From an uncultured Thiothrix sp. (GTDB taxonomy: Bacteria > Pseudomonadota > Gammaproteobacteria > Thiotrichales > Thiotrichaceae): DNA of 64,000 nucleotides. The stretch spans positions 22,384-86,383 of the forward strand of contig NZ_CALMZC010000020.1 in the NCBI RefSeq assembly GCF_937873765.1, read 5' to 3'. The notes beneath the pieces were generated by a model. That model was not told the origin of the DNA and did not search any database. It saw only the letters and a list, made by a program, of their open reading frames with translations. Within the stretch, counting starts at the first letter, position 1. Each line of letters starts with the position of its first letter. The translations under genes and the position numbers were made by a program. Positions 24,682-32,619 of the stretch are shown piece after piece.

Positions 24682-26290
24682 ATACGATTACATTATTATC
24701 GGTGCAGGTTCAGCGGGGTGTATTTTAGCAGAGCGCTTGAGTGCATCAGGTGAGTTTAGTGTGCTATTGCTGGAAGCGGGCGGTACAGACAATCATCCGT
24801 GGTTCAAGCTGCCGATGGGCTATGGCAAATTGTATTATAACCCGAGCTATAACTGGATGTACTACACCATGCCTCAAGCTGCACTAGAAAACCGCAAGCT
24901 CTACGTACCACGTGGCAAAGTACGCGGTGGTTCGGGTGCGATTAATGCGATGATCTATGTGCGCGGTGCGGCACGCGATTTTGATGATTGGGCGGCTGCG
25001 ACAGGTGATACTGGCTGGTCGTATGACTCCGTTTTACCTTATTTCAAGAAGCTCGAAACCCATTGGAATCCCGATGCAAACTGGCATGGACATGCGGGTA
25101 AAATCCATATCAACTCTCTACGTTCTGGCATGCATCCTGTATGCAACCACTTTTTAGCAGCCTGTCACGAATTAGCTTATTCCGAAAACACGGATTTCAA
25201 TGGCGGACAACTGGAAGGTTTCGGGGTTTATGATGTCAATATCGAAGATGGCATTCGTGATTCTAGCTCACGGGCTTATTTGCAACCCGCTTTAAAGCGG
25301 CGCAATTTAACCCTACTCACGCATACGCTGGTACAAGGTATTCGTTTTGATGCGTACAAAAAAGCGACTGCGGTGCAAGTTTTGCAAGGAGAGGCTCAGC
25401 GCCACTATTCAGCACGTCAGGAAATTTTGCTCTGTGCCGGTGCGATTGATAGTCCGAAATTATTAGAGCTGTCCGGTATTGGGAATGCTGCACATTTGCA
25501 AAACTTAGGCATTCCGGTGGTTAAACATTTACCGCAGGTTGGCGAGCGCTTACAAGATCATTTATGTGCTAGTTACTATTACAAAACTAAAGTACCGACC
25601 TTAAATGAAAGCTTCAATTCGCTCGTTGGGCAAGCGCGCATGGGCTTACAATATCTACTCACTCGCTCTGGCCCTTTAGCCTTAAGTGTGAATCAAACAG
25701 GTGGCTTTTTTAAAAGCGACCCGACACTTTCTGCACCCAATATACAGCTTTATTTTAATCCGCTGTCTTACACCATTCCCAAAGATGGCAAGGTCGCTAT
25801 TAAGACTGATCCCTATCCCGGGGTACTACTTGCGTTTGCGGCTTGTCGCCCGACGAGTCGTGGCAGTGTGCATGCTACGAGTAATGCTCCACAAGATCGC
25901 CCTGCGATTGACCCGAATTATTTAAGCACTGAACAAGACCAGCAAGAGGCGATTGCAGGTAGCCAATTAATGCGCAAAATCACGCAAACAACAGCCTTAA
26001 AAGCAGTGATTACCGAAGAAACGATTCCGGGTCTGCACGTGCAAACTGAGGCGGAGATGCTGGAGTTTTTCCGCGCTAATGCTGGCTCGATTTATCATCT
26101 CTGTGGCAGTTGTGCGATGGGCAAAAGCGAAACTGATTCGGTGGTGGACAGCCACTTGCGCGTACATGGTGTGCAAGGTTTGCGCATAGTGGATGCTTCG
26201 GTGTTTCCCAATGTGACCTCAGGCAATACGAATGCGCCTGTGATGATGTTAGCAGAGCGGGCAGCGGATTTGATTTTACAAGCCCACTAA
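24662..26290 (+). CDS. GMC-family FAD oxidoreductase (choline dehydrogenase-like)
   Basis: A 542-residue glucose-methanol-choline oxidoreductase that oxidises an alcohol to an aldehyde with FAD. It shows the N-terminal GAGSAGCILAERLS dinucleotide motif, the GMC signature 1 around GKVRGGSGAINAMIYVRG, signature 2 GAIDSPKLLELSGIG, and the C-terminal active-site segment HLCGSCAMG with His for base chemistry and NVTSGNTNAPVMM. The start overlaps the preceding enolase-superfamily gene. With the aldehyde dehydrogenase at 21126 it could form an alcohol-to-acid route. Substrate could be choline-like or a polyol. Confidence 0.9.
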   Translation: MLQPKVEYDYIIIGAGSAGCILAERLSASGEFSVLLLEAGGTDNHPWFKLPMGYGKLYYNPSYNWMYYTMPQAALENRKLYVPRGKVRGGSGAINAMIYVRGAARDFDDWAAATGDTGWSYDSVLPYFKKLETHWNPDANWHGHAGKIHINSLRSGMHPVCNHFLAACHELAYSENTDFNGGQLEGFGVYDVNIEDGIRDSSSRAYLQPALKRRNLTLLTHTLVQGIRFDAYKKATAVQVLQGEAQRHYSARQEILLCAGAIDSPKLLELSGIGNAAHLQNLGIPVVKHLPQVGERLQDHLCASYYYKTKVPTLNESFNSLVGQARMGLQYLLTRSGPLALSVNQTGGFFKSDPTLSAPNIQLYFNPLSYTIPKDGKVAIKTDPYPGVLLAFAACRPTSRGSVHATSNAPQDRPAIDPNYLSTEQDQQEAIAGSQLMRKITQTTALKAVITEETIPGLHVQTEAEMLEFFRANAGSIYHLCGSCAMGKSETDSVVDSHLRVHGVQGLRIVDASVFPNVTSGNTNAPVMMLAERAADLILQAH

Positions 26291-26297
26291 GCACTGA

Positions 26298-27521
26298 CTA
26301 TTTTTCAACCCCAGACAAATCAATACAATCAGAGCTAACGGTCTGATTGCTGATATAAGCATCTGCTGCTACTCCAGCATTACGTACTTGCGCTTGTAAT
26401 TGCATAGCCTGCTCGGTATTTAAGCCATGTCCCACAATAATCGCGACTTGCTCATTGCTGTAGGGTGCTCCACTGGCTACTGTATTGAGCAGCTTAAATT
26501 TATAATTCGGATAGCTAGCCCGAAATTTTTGTAAGCGTGCCAGTGCTTCTGCACGGTTGTCATAGCCAGACCCCACAATCACATTCCGTGTGCCGGCTAG
26601 GCAAGGCTGGAAATAGCTGTATAGGTTAGGGGTAATCGCTGGCAAGCTGCCACCTTTGCTGGGTGTAATCGAGTTAATATCAAATGAACTAGGTAGGGGT
26701 AGTTGCTCAACAGGTGGAAGCTTAGATTGTTGAACATTAGGAATTTGCTGAACACTCAGGCTGTTCAAATCCTTGCTAGCATCTAAGTTATTCATGGGGA
26801 GATTATTTGAGCTAGGCGCCGAATAAGGTGGATCTGAGACTGTCTTCAACCAGAGATTAATGCCCAAACCTAGCACCGCTAAAACCCCTGCTGCACCTAA
26901 TAACCACAATAAAGGCTTGCGCTGCGTATTAACAGGCATCTTATTCAGATTAGCTATCTCTGCTGACTGCTCAGTAGCTTTCTCTGTAGTTTTCTCTGAG
27001 ACCTTTACTGGTTGAGCTTCAGGTACTTGGGTATCAGCCGCAACTACTGAGGCCGTGTTGCCATACTGATTTTTAATCCCTCGAATCAATTGTTCAATAT
27101 GGTAATTCAAGTCACGCCCTGAGCGGATTTCAGCCGCATTCCGAAACGCTAAAGGCTGCAAACTCGGCGGCAACTCAGCCTCCAATGGCATACGCGCCTG
27201 CTCTAGCAGCACAGGAACCACAGGAATTTGCCGTTTCAAAGCTGCTTCAATTTCAATGCGTACAAAATCGGCGGGGTCGTCAAGGCGTCTTAGCCCCTGC
27301 GAATTTTTAACATTTAGCCACTCATTCCCCATCAGGGCTAACATTAACTCAGATTTAGCAACGGCTTGATTTAAGTAGTCGCGAAAATCGACTCCCAAAG
27401 GAATAGCATCGACATCAATAAACACTGAATCAGAGCCAAATACCGCTTCTAAGCGTTCAGCGAGCATACCTGCAATATAACCAGAATCATCGCGTCGATA
27501 GGATATGAAAATGCGGGGCAT
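26298..27521 (-). CDS. TIR-domain protein with transmembrane segment and SPOR-like C-terminus
   Basis: A 407-residue protein. Residues 1-~148 form a TIR_2 domain (IFISYRRDDS, VFIDVDAIPLGVDF, IPVVPVLL); Glu90 in DFVRIEIEAAL aligns with the catalytic Glu of SARM1-type TIR NADases (DWVHKEI). A membrane helix lies at ~205-228 (LLWLLGAAGVLAVLGLGINLW), then a Ser/Pro/Asn-rich linker, then a C-terminal ~110-residue region with a SPOR-like beta-alpha-beta pattern (two cysteines) that would sit outside the cytoplasm. Possible NAD-hydrolysing stress or defence effector anchored in the membrane, or a signalling scaffold. It stands alone between convergent GMC and divergent HPPD genes. Confidence 0.8.
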   Translation of the reverse strand: MPRIFISYRRDDSGYIAGMLAERLEAVFGSDSVFIDVDAIPLGVDFRDYLNQAVAKSELMLALMGNEWLNVKNSQGLRRLDDPADFVRIEIEAALKRQIPVVPVLLEQARMPLEAELPPSLQPLAFRNAAEIRSGRDLNYHIEQLIRGIKNQYGNTASVVAADTQVPEAQPVKVSEKTTEKATEQSAEIANLNKMPVNTQRKPLLWLLGAAGVLAVLGLGINLWLKTVSDPPYSAPSSNNLPMNNLDASKDLNSLSVQQIPNVQQSKLPPVEQLPLPSSFDINSITPSKGGSLPAITPNLYSYFQPCLAGTRNVIVGSGYDNRAEALARLQKFRASYPNYKFKLLNTVASGAPYSNEQVAIIVGHGLNTEQAMQLQAQVRNAGVAADAYISNQTVSSDCIDLSGVEK

Positions 27522-27771
27522 GATTGAGCCTTTGTTGATTGTAGTTAAGCTTAGCTAACGATTAATTTCTAAGGACGATCAACTTGAGCATAGTATATTT
27601 TCAAGAGGCTTAAGTGAATGCGCAGGAAAAAGTATCGGGAAAGCATCTAGCAGTAGATAAGCGTAAACCTAGCTTATTTCTTATTGAAAACAAATATTTT
27701 TTACGCTTAGTGCTATTCTGCTGTATAACTATAGGCAGCCTGATCATAAGGAACCCGACTTAGTGCTCAAT

Positions 27772-27828
27772 ACTCACTTGATCATGGGACAACACCTCGC
27801 GCGCAGTATTCGCGGGCGGCCAGTGAGT
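27772..27828 (+). promoter_or_regulatory. Possible structured leader upstream of hppD
   Basis: In the 372-bp gap 27522-27893, ACTCACT (27772-27778) pairs with AGTGAGT (27822-27828) and encloses a GC-rich hairpin CGCG (27798-27801)/CGCG (27811-27814). A TGATCAT sequence is repeated at 27740-27746 and 27779-27785. The HPPD start is 66 bp further on. It could be a 5' regulatory RNA or simply two operator sites; no known class recognised. The remainder of the gap shows nothing else clear. Confidence 0.3.
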
Positions 27829-27893
27829 CCACCTTTCACAAAATAAGCTCTCGCTTAGTTGTCACGAAATCTTATACTTGTGGAGACTTGATC

Positions 27894-28973
27894 ATGTCTG
27901 ATTTATTTGAAAACCCGATGGGTTTGATGGGGTTTGAGTTTGTCGAATTCGCCTCACCCACTCCGAATGTCTTAGAGCCTTTATTTGAAAAAATGGGCTT
28001 TAGCCTCGTTGCTCAGCATCGTTCCAAAGATGTACTGCTGTATCGCCAAGGTGATATTAATTTCATCATTAATCGCGAACCTAAAAGCTTAGCGGCTTAT
28101 TTTGCCGCCGAACATGGCTCCAGTGCTTGTGGCTTAGCTTTCCGTGTTAAAGATGCGCATAAAGCTTACAAGCGTGCTTTGGAGTTGGGTGCACAACCGC
28201 TTGACATTCCCACTGGCCCGATGGAATTACGCTTGCCCGCAATCAAAGGCATTGGTGGCGCACCGCTGTATTTAATCGACCGCTTTGAAGAGGGTAAGTC
28301 GATTTATGATATTGATTTTGAATGGCTAGAAGGGGTGGAACGTCATCCACAAGGCTATGGTTTTAAAGTTGTTGATCACCTCACGCATAATGTGTATCGC
28401 GGGCGCATGGCATTTTGGGGTGCGTATTATGAGAAATTATTCAACTTCCGTGATATTCGTTATTTCGATATTAAAGGCGAATACACCGGACTGACTTCGC
28501 GTGCGATGACTGCACCGGATGGCTTAATCCGTATTCCCTTAAATGAAGAAGCCGGGCATGGTGGTACAGGGCAGATTGAAGAGTTCTTGATGCAATTTAA
28601 TGGCGAAGGGATTCAACATATAGCGCTGCTATCGGATGATTTATTAGCGAGTGTTGATTGTTTGCGCCAAGCCGGTGTGCCGCTGATGAATGCGCCGAAT
28701 GATAGCTATTATGAGATGCTGGAAGAGCGCTTGCCGAATCATGGCGAGCCAGTGAATGAGTTAAAACTGCGCGGGATCTTGCTGGACGGTTCGACCGCCA
28801 ATGGGCAGCCGCGCTTATTGCTACAAATCTTCTCCCAGACTTTATTAGGGCCGGTGTTTTTTGAGTTTATCCAGCGCAAAGATGATCAAGGTTTTGGTGA
28901 GGGCAATTTCAAAGCCTTGTTTGAATCCCTAGAGCGTGATCAGATTCGGCGGGGGAGTTTGGCGGGTGTGTAA
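27894..28973 (+). CDS. hppD: 4-hydroxyphenylpyruvate dioxygenase
   Basis: A 359-residue Fe(II) dioxygenase converting 4-hydroxyphenylpyruvate to homogentisate in tyrosine breakdown, or toward pyomelanin or plastoquinone-like products. The two vicinal-oxygen-chelate halves are visible, and the three iron ligands are His162 (VVDHLTHN), His242 (GIQHIALL) and Glu324 (VFFEFIQR). The C-terminal signature [18 protein letters not shown] is intact. ATG 27894 follows TGGAG. No homogentisate dioxygenase, hydrolase or isomerase is next to it, so in this window the pathway stops at homogentisate. Confidence 0.96.
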   Translation: MSDLFENPMGLMGFEFVEFASPTPNVLEPLFEKMGFSLVAQHRSKDVLLYRQGDINFIINREPKSLAAYFAAEHGSSACGLAFRVKDAHKAYKRALELGAQPLDIPTGPMELRLPAIKGIGGAPLYLIDRFEEGKSIYDIDFEWLEGVERHPQGYGFKVVDHLTHNVYRGRMAFWGAYYEKLFNFRDIRYFDIKGEYTGLTSRAMTAPDGLIRIPLNEEAGHGGTGQIEEFLMQFNGEGIQHIALLSDDLLASVDCLRQAGVPLMNAPNDSYYEMLEERLPNHGEPVNELKLRGILLDGSTANGQPRLLLQIFSQTLLGPVFFEFIQRKDDQGFGEGNFKALFESLERDQIRRGSLAGV

Positions 28974-29051
28974 TAGTTTCCACGCGTTTTGTAGCTTAGC
29001 TTGAGTTCTGATTGAGAAAAAAAGGAAGCGGTGAGAGTCGAGGCAGGTGCA

Positions 29052-29084
29052 TTGCTGGGATATTCATTTGAATACCCCAAGCAA
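29052..29084. terminator. Long imperfect hairpin between convergent hppD and yceI genes
   Basis: TTGCTGGGATATTCA (from 29052) pairs with TGAATACCCCAAGCAA (to 29084) with one bulge and one mismatch, giving a stem of about 15 bp and a 2-nt tip. No T-run follows on either strand, so factor-independent termination is uncertain; a protein-binding site or 3'-end stabiliser is possible. Confidence 0.4.
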
Positions 29085-29100
29085 GACCGAATCTAAGCGC

Positions 29101-29679
29101 TTATTTCTTCACGCCTTCTAAAGATAGAATCAATTCTACTTCTTTAGATGCAGGTCCTAAATCATAGCTAATGCCATAATCAGCGAGCGCAAATTTGGCA
29201 GTCCCTTCAAACCCACGACGGAAACCACCCCAAGGGTCTTTACCTGCACCGATTTCGTGTACTTTAACTTCTAGAGGTTTAGTGACACCTTTTAAGGTTA
29301 AATCACCCGTCAAAGTACCAGTGCCATCGCCGTTGGGTTTGTAAGCAGTGCTGACGAATTTAGCTTCTGGGAATGTCTCGACCTCAAAGAAGTCTTTGCT
29401 ACGAATATGCTTGTCCCGCTCTGCATGATTGCTATCCACGCTAGTGGTTTTTACCGTCACTTCAACTTTGGCGGCTTCTGGTTTAGCTTCGTCATAGCTG
29501 AAAGTGCCTGCGAAGTCGTTGAAACGGCCATACAACCAACTATATCCTAAATGCTGAATACGGAAATTAATGAAGGCATGCATATTTTCGCTGTCAATGG
29601 TGTAGTCATCGGCTTGTGCAATCGCGGCACTGCCGAATAAACCTAAAGCTAATACTGAGCTGGCTAATAAACGTTTCAT
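29101..29679 (-). CDS. yceI: YceI-family periplasmic lipid-binding protein
   Basis: A 192-residue secreted protein with a clear Sec signal (MKRLLASSVLALGLFGSAAIAQA) and the YceI lipocalin-like barrel: YTIDSENMHAFINFRIQHLGYSWLYGRF at the start and the VTGDLTLKGVTKPL-type motif in the middle. YceI proteins bind long isoprenoid (quinone-like) or fatty ligands in the periplasm. It is 10 bp downstream of the cytochrome b561 gene, the usual operon partner, which suggests a quinone-related redox role. Confidence 0.93.
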   Translation of the reverse strand: MKRLLASSVLALGLFGSAAIAQADDYTIDSENMHAFINFRIQHLGYSWLYGRFNDFAGTFSYDEAKPEAAKVEVTVKTTSVDSNHAERDKHIRSKDFFEVETFPEAKFVSTAYKPNGDGTGTLTGDLTLKGVTKPLEVKVHEIGAGKDPWGGFRRGFEGTAKFALADYGISYDLGPASKEVELILSLEGVKK

Positions 29680-29689
29680 GATAGTTATC

Positions 29690-30247
29690 CTAAGCTTTTG
29701 ATGAACGGCCTAACATACGTGTTAGGGTGTTATCTTTCCAATAAACATGGTGAAAAATGGCTGCTAGTGCATGCACAGCGACTAACAACATGAATAAACT
29801 GGCCGCAATTTCATGAACTTCACCGGCCATTTCGCCGCGCTGCTCATTGCTTGCTAACAGGGCTGGCAATTCAAACAGTCCAAAAACCTCGATGCCTTTA
29901 CCTTTAGCGGTAGAAATCAAATAACCGCTAATAATCAGCACCAGTAATAAACCATATAAAGCCAAATGGCCTAATTTGGCTAAGGTATGAGTAAAAGCAG
30001 GTGCGCCTTGAATAGTGGCAGGTTTGGGGTTACTAAAATTCCACACAAGGCGAAATAGCAGGGCAAAACCTAAGGCAATCCCGATACTTTTATGCCAATA
30101 GGGCAAGGTGTGATAAAGTGGATCGTAATAAGTAAGCTCGACCATATAGTCGCCGACAAAATACAAAGCTATGAGTAGCAGTGCCATGACCCAATGCAGG
30201 CTGATAGAAACCCATCCGTATGCGTCTATGGTATTCCGTGTTTGCAT
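29690..30247 (-). CDS. Cytochrome b561-family membrane protein
   Basis: A 185-residue four-helix membrane cytochrome b (YodB/CybB family). It has paired heme-ligand histidines in WVSISLHWVMALLLIAL and HKSIGIALGF in the first half and in VHEIAASLFMLLVAVHALAAIFHHVYW near the C-terminus. It passes electrons between quinone and periplasmic partners, for example superoxide or YceI-bound quinone. First gene of the b561-yceI pair; the 392-bp gap upstream is shared with the divergent GAF regulator and holds a possible structured RNA. Confidence 0.9.
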   Translation of the reverse strand: MQTRNTIDAYGWVSISLHWVMALLLIALYFVGDYMVELTYYDPLYHTLPYWHKSIGIALGFALLFRLVWNFSNPKPATIQGAPAFTHTLAKLGHLALYGLLLVLIISGYLISTAKGKGIEVFGLFELPALLASNEQRGEMAGEVHEIAASLFMLLVAVHALAAIFHHVYWKDNTLTRMLGRSSKA

Positions 30248-30467
30248 CGCAATTCCTTGAGTGCGCTTGTTTTAATCTTGAGCACTACTCTAGGTTATTC
30301 TTCATTGTTACGGAAGCTGCTTTAATTTTAATTATTTTCAACTTTTAGTTAATAAATGCGTTTTTCAAACTAAGAAAACGCATGAGTTTGTTATTTTGAT
30401 CGAAAATATAAATTTTTTTGATGCTAGAAAAAACTTAACCCTTTTTTAACAAAAAGCTTTGTTGTAC

Positions 30468-30550
30468 GATGTACGCGTTAGGAGGAGAGGCTCCCGTTCA
30501 TCGGGCACAAACCCCGTCAGCACTGCTCGACGGGGGACGTGCCGTATATC
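30468..30550 (+). ncRNA. Candidate multi-helix structured RNA upstream of the GAF regulator
   Basis: In the 392-bp gap 30248-30639, several helices nest. An 8-bp P1 joins GATGTACG (30468-30475) to CGTATATC (30543-30550), with one G-U pair in RNA. Inside are GGAG/CTCC (30481-30484/30491-30494), CCCG/CGGG (30493-30496/30502-30505, partly exclusive with the former), and GGCAC (30504-30508)/GTGCC (30539-30543) capped by a GC-rich CCCCGTC (30512-30518)/GACGGGG (30529-30535) hairpin. The start codon is 90 nt downstream. The closed, junction-like layout resembles a riboswitch or leader, but I recognise no known class. The flanking AT-rich DNA (30330-30460) probably holds promoters. Confidence 0.45.
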
Positions 30551-30639
30551 ATAACCAGCCAGCATAGCGAAATTAATCCTATTCAATCATCTTAAGGTTA
30601 AGGGATCTTGTGTAGCCAATCCTGTAGAAGGAGCTTGGA

Positions 30640-31821
30640 ATGATACCGGTCAGAGCCAGTGACTATTTAATGCAGCGTCGTCGTGTCACAGAAACACAAT
30701 GGGCGCGCTTTATTACTGGCAGTGCTAAGGTGCGTGAGCAATTAGTGCGCCCGGAAATCTATGCTTCTTGGCAACGGTGTGCTGCTCATCTCAATCCTAG
30801 CCAACACACTCAAGTTCCCCTTGATGAAAACTATCTAGTCCAACAGCGTTGGCAAGAGTCACCTTTACGTGCTGCTGCACAGCGTGAGCGCGAACAAATC
30901 ATGCAACTAGCTCGTGAAGGCTCCTTGGTGACGACTTTAGCCGATGTGCAAGGTCATTTACTCTGGACTTTTGCAAGCCCGCATATGCAAGCCCGTGCAG
31001 AAGCCGTGAATTTTATAGCCGGTGGTCATTGGCGGGAAGATGCTGCCGGTACGAATGCGGTGGGTTTAAGTTTGAAATTAGGAGCTGCTACCACCGTGTT
31101 TTCTTCCGAGCATTATTTACCTTTTTTACATGATTGGGTGGGCTATGCTTCACCTATTGTGCATCCACAAACAGCTCAGATTGTGGGCGTTTTAAATATT
31201 TCTAGTACTTGGAATCATCACACGCCTTTAGGTCAAGCGGCAGTGTGTGAGTTAGCGCGGGCTATTGCGGAGCATTTACCGATCTGGCAGCCTCGCGCCG
31301 AGTTAGAATTACATGCACTCGGTATACCGCAAGTAATTTTTCGCGGTCAAGTTCAGCGTCTATCCCAGCGGCAATTAGAGATTTTGTGTTTACTTGCCCT
31401 TAATCCACAGGGCTTAACGCTGGACTCTTTCCATGCGGCTTTATATGGCGATATGCCCATTACGATTTCGACGCTCAAAGCAGAGCTTTCACATTTACGA
31501 CGCCTATTGGATGGGCAAATCGGCTCGCGTCCTTATCGTTTATTGATGCCGACTTGGGCGGACTTTATTGATGTCTGGGAGCGCTTACGTTCTGGGCGGG
31601 TAACTGAGGCGGTAGAGTTATATCGCGGGCCTTTTCTGCCCCATTCAACTTCACCGGAGTTAGAGGAATGGCGTTATTGTGTGGATGCGGTCATGACTCG
31701 TGCGGTAGATGCTTGTGGAGATTTTTCAGTGCTATTGGAAAAAATGCGCTTAGGTTCGCGTGGTAGTGTATTAGTACGTGATCGCTTAGCTGAGTTATTG
31801 CCCGAGCGTTCTTCATCTTGA
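30640..31821 (+). CDS. GAF-domain regulator with C-terminal winged-helix/BTAD-like region
   Basis: A 393-residue predicted cytoplasmic regulator. Residues ~25-215 resemble the N-terminal part of AcoR-type activators (ASWQRC..., then a GAF domain with DVQGHLLWTF, WREDAAGTNAVGLSL and the YASPIVHPQTAQIVGVLNIS strand). Instead of a sigma-54 AAA+ module, residues ~235-390 carry an OmpR-like winged helix (LSQRQLEILCLLALNPQGLTLDSF, STLKAELSHLRRLLDG) and a helical tail like a BTAD region. So it likely senses a small molecule and binds DNA by a winged helix. AAGGAG precedes the ATG. It sits downstream of the candidate structured RNA. Targets unknown. Confidence 0.72.
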   Translation: MIPVRASDYLMQRRRVTETQWARFITGSAKVREQLVRPEIYASWQRCAAHLNPSQHTQVPLDENYLVQQRWQESPLRAAAQREREQIMQLAREGSLVTTLADVQGHLLWTFASPHMQARAEAVNFIAGGHWREDAAGTNAVGLSLKLGAATTVFSSEHYLPFLHDWVGYASPIVHPQTAQIVGVLNISSTWNHHTPLGQAAVCELARAIAEHLPIWQPRAELELHALGIPQVIFRGQVQRLSQRQLEILCLLALNPQGLTLDSFHAALYGDMPITISTLKAELSHLRRLLDGQIGSRPYRLLMPTWADFIDVWERLRSGRVTEAVELYRGPFLPHSTSPELEEWRYCVDAVMTRAVDACGDFSVLLEKMRLGSRGSVLVRDRLAELLPERSSS

Positions 31822-31945
31822 GAAGTGGTGTTCCGCTATCACTTTTAGCAGATTGCTTTGTAGCCTAGAGCAAGTTATATAAAGCCTAAAGGTTTTTACT
31901 AAACAATAAGTTGGTAACTCAAATCTGCTCGGTGGAGAGGAAAGC

Positions 31946-32563
31946 GTGAATTTAATCCGGAATATTCTAGCCTTAATTGGCTTACTCGCATTGCTGGCTA
32001 TTGCTTTTGCCTATTTCAAGTATGGCCATATGTTGACACAAATGAGTTCGATGGCTGCTGAGCAGGAGGCTTTGGCGCAATTAGACCCTAAAGCTAAAGA
32101 GGTCTATTTGAATATGTGGAATAAGCTGAAAGAGACCGGAAATTCAGCGGACGCTACCATTGTAAAATATCCACTGGCTGAAGGGGTTAGCCCTGCAGAT
32201 GCTGAGCAAAGCATGAAAATGGTCGCCAATGAACACAACATCAAAGCCGTTGGTGAGTTGCCTCTATCCGAGCAAGTCAAATTAGAAACTGGACAAGAGC
32301 AACGCTTCCTAAAAATTTTCCAATTCTGCAATCCTCAGACCGCCATGCGAATGGTCGATTACAGTGATGCTTATTCTGCTTATTTACCTTGCCGAATCGC
32401 AATGGTGCAAGACAAACAAGGTAAATATAATTTGTATTCGCTGGATATGGATATGATGATCTATGGTGGTAAAACCTTGCCTCCTGAGTTATTAGCGGAG
32501 GCTAAAAAAGTACAAGAAATTATTACCGATATCATGAAGCGCGGTGCAGAGGGCGATTTCTAA
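31946..32563 (+). CDS. Conserved-looking membrane-anchored protein of unknown function
   Basis: A 205-residue protein starting at GTG 31946 behind GGAGAGGAAAG. A single N-terminal hydrophobic helix (ILALIGLLALLAIAFAYF) would anchor it or serve as an uncleaved signal; the rest is soluble and mixed alpha/beta, with FQFCNPQTAMRMVDYSDAYSAYLPCRIAMVQDKQG, a pattern reminiscent of DUF302-like proteins (a Cys pair around a PCRIA segment). I do not assign a function. It is convergent with copA across a hairpin. Confidence 0.6.
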   Translation: MNLIRNILALIGLLALLAIAFAYFKYGHMLTQMSSMAAEQEALAQLDPKAKEVYLNMWNKLKETGNSADATIVKYPLAEGVSPADAEQSMKMVANEHNIKAVGELPLSEQVKLETGQEQRFLKIFQFCNPQTAMRMVDYSDAYSAYLPCRIAMVQDKQGKYNLYSLDMDMMIYGGKTLPPELLAEAKKVQEIITDIMKRGAEGDF

Positions 32564-32581
32564 ATCCTTCTGTATGATATC

Positions 32582-32609
32582 TACCCTAGCACTCAGGAAA
32601 GCTGGGGTA
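32582..32609. terminator. Hairpin between convergent genes (membrane protein / copA)
   Basis: TACCCTAGC (32582-32590) pairs with GCTGGGGTA (32601-32609), nine pairs including one G-U, with a 10-nt loop. Convergent location supports a terminator although T-runs are weak. Confidence 0.5.
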
Positions 32610-32619
32610 AGGTACACGC

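Noticed and set aside
30495..30545. Glutamine (glnA) or c-di-GMP-I riboswitch
   Set aside because: CGTTCATC and GGGCACAAACC recall fragments of these classes, but the remaining conserved cores (GACGGAAGTAGG; GGACGCAAAGCC plus the second hairpin) are absent.
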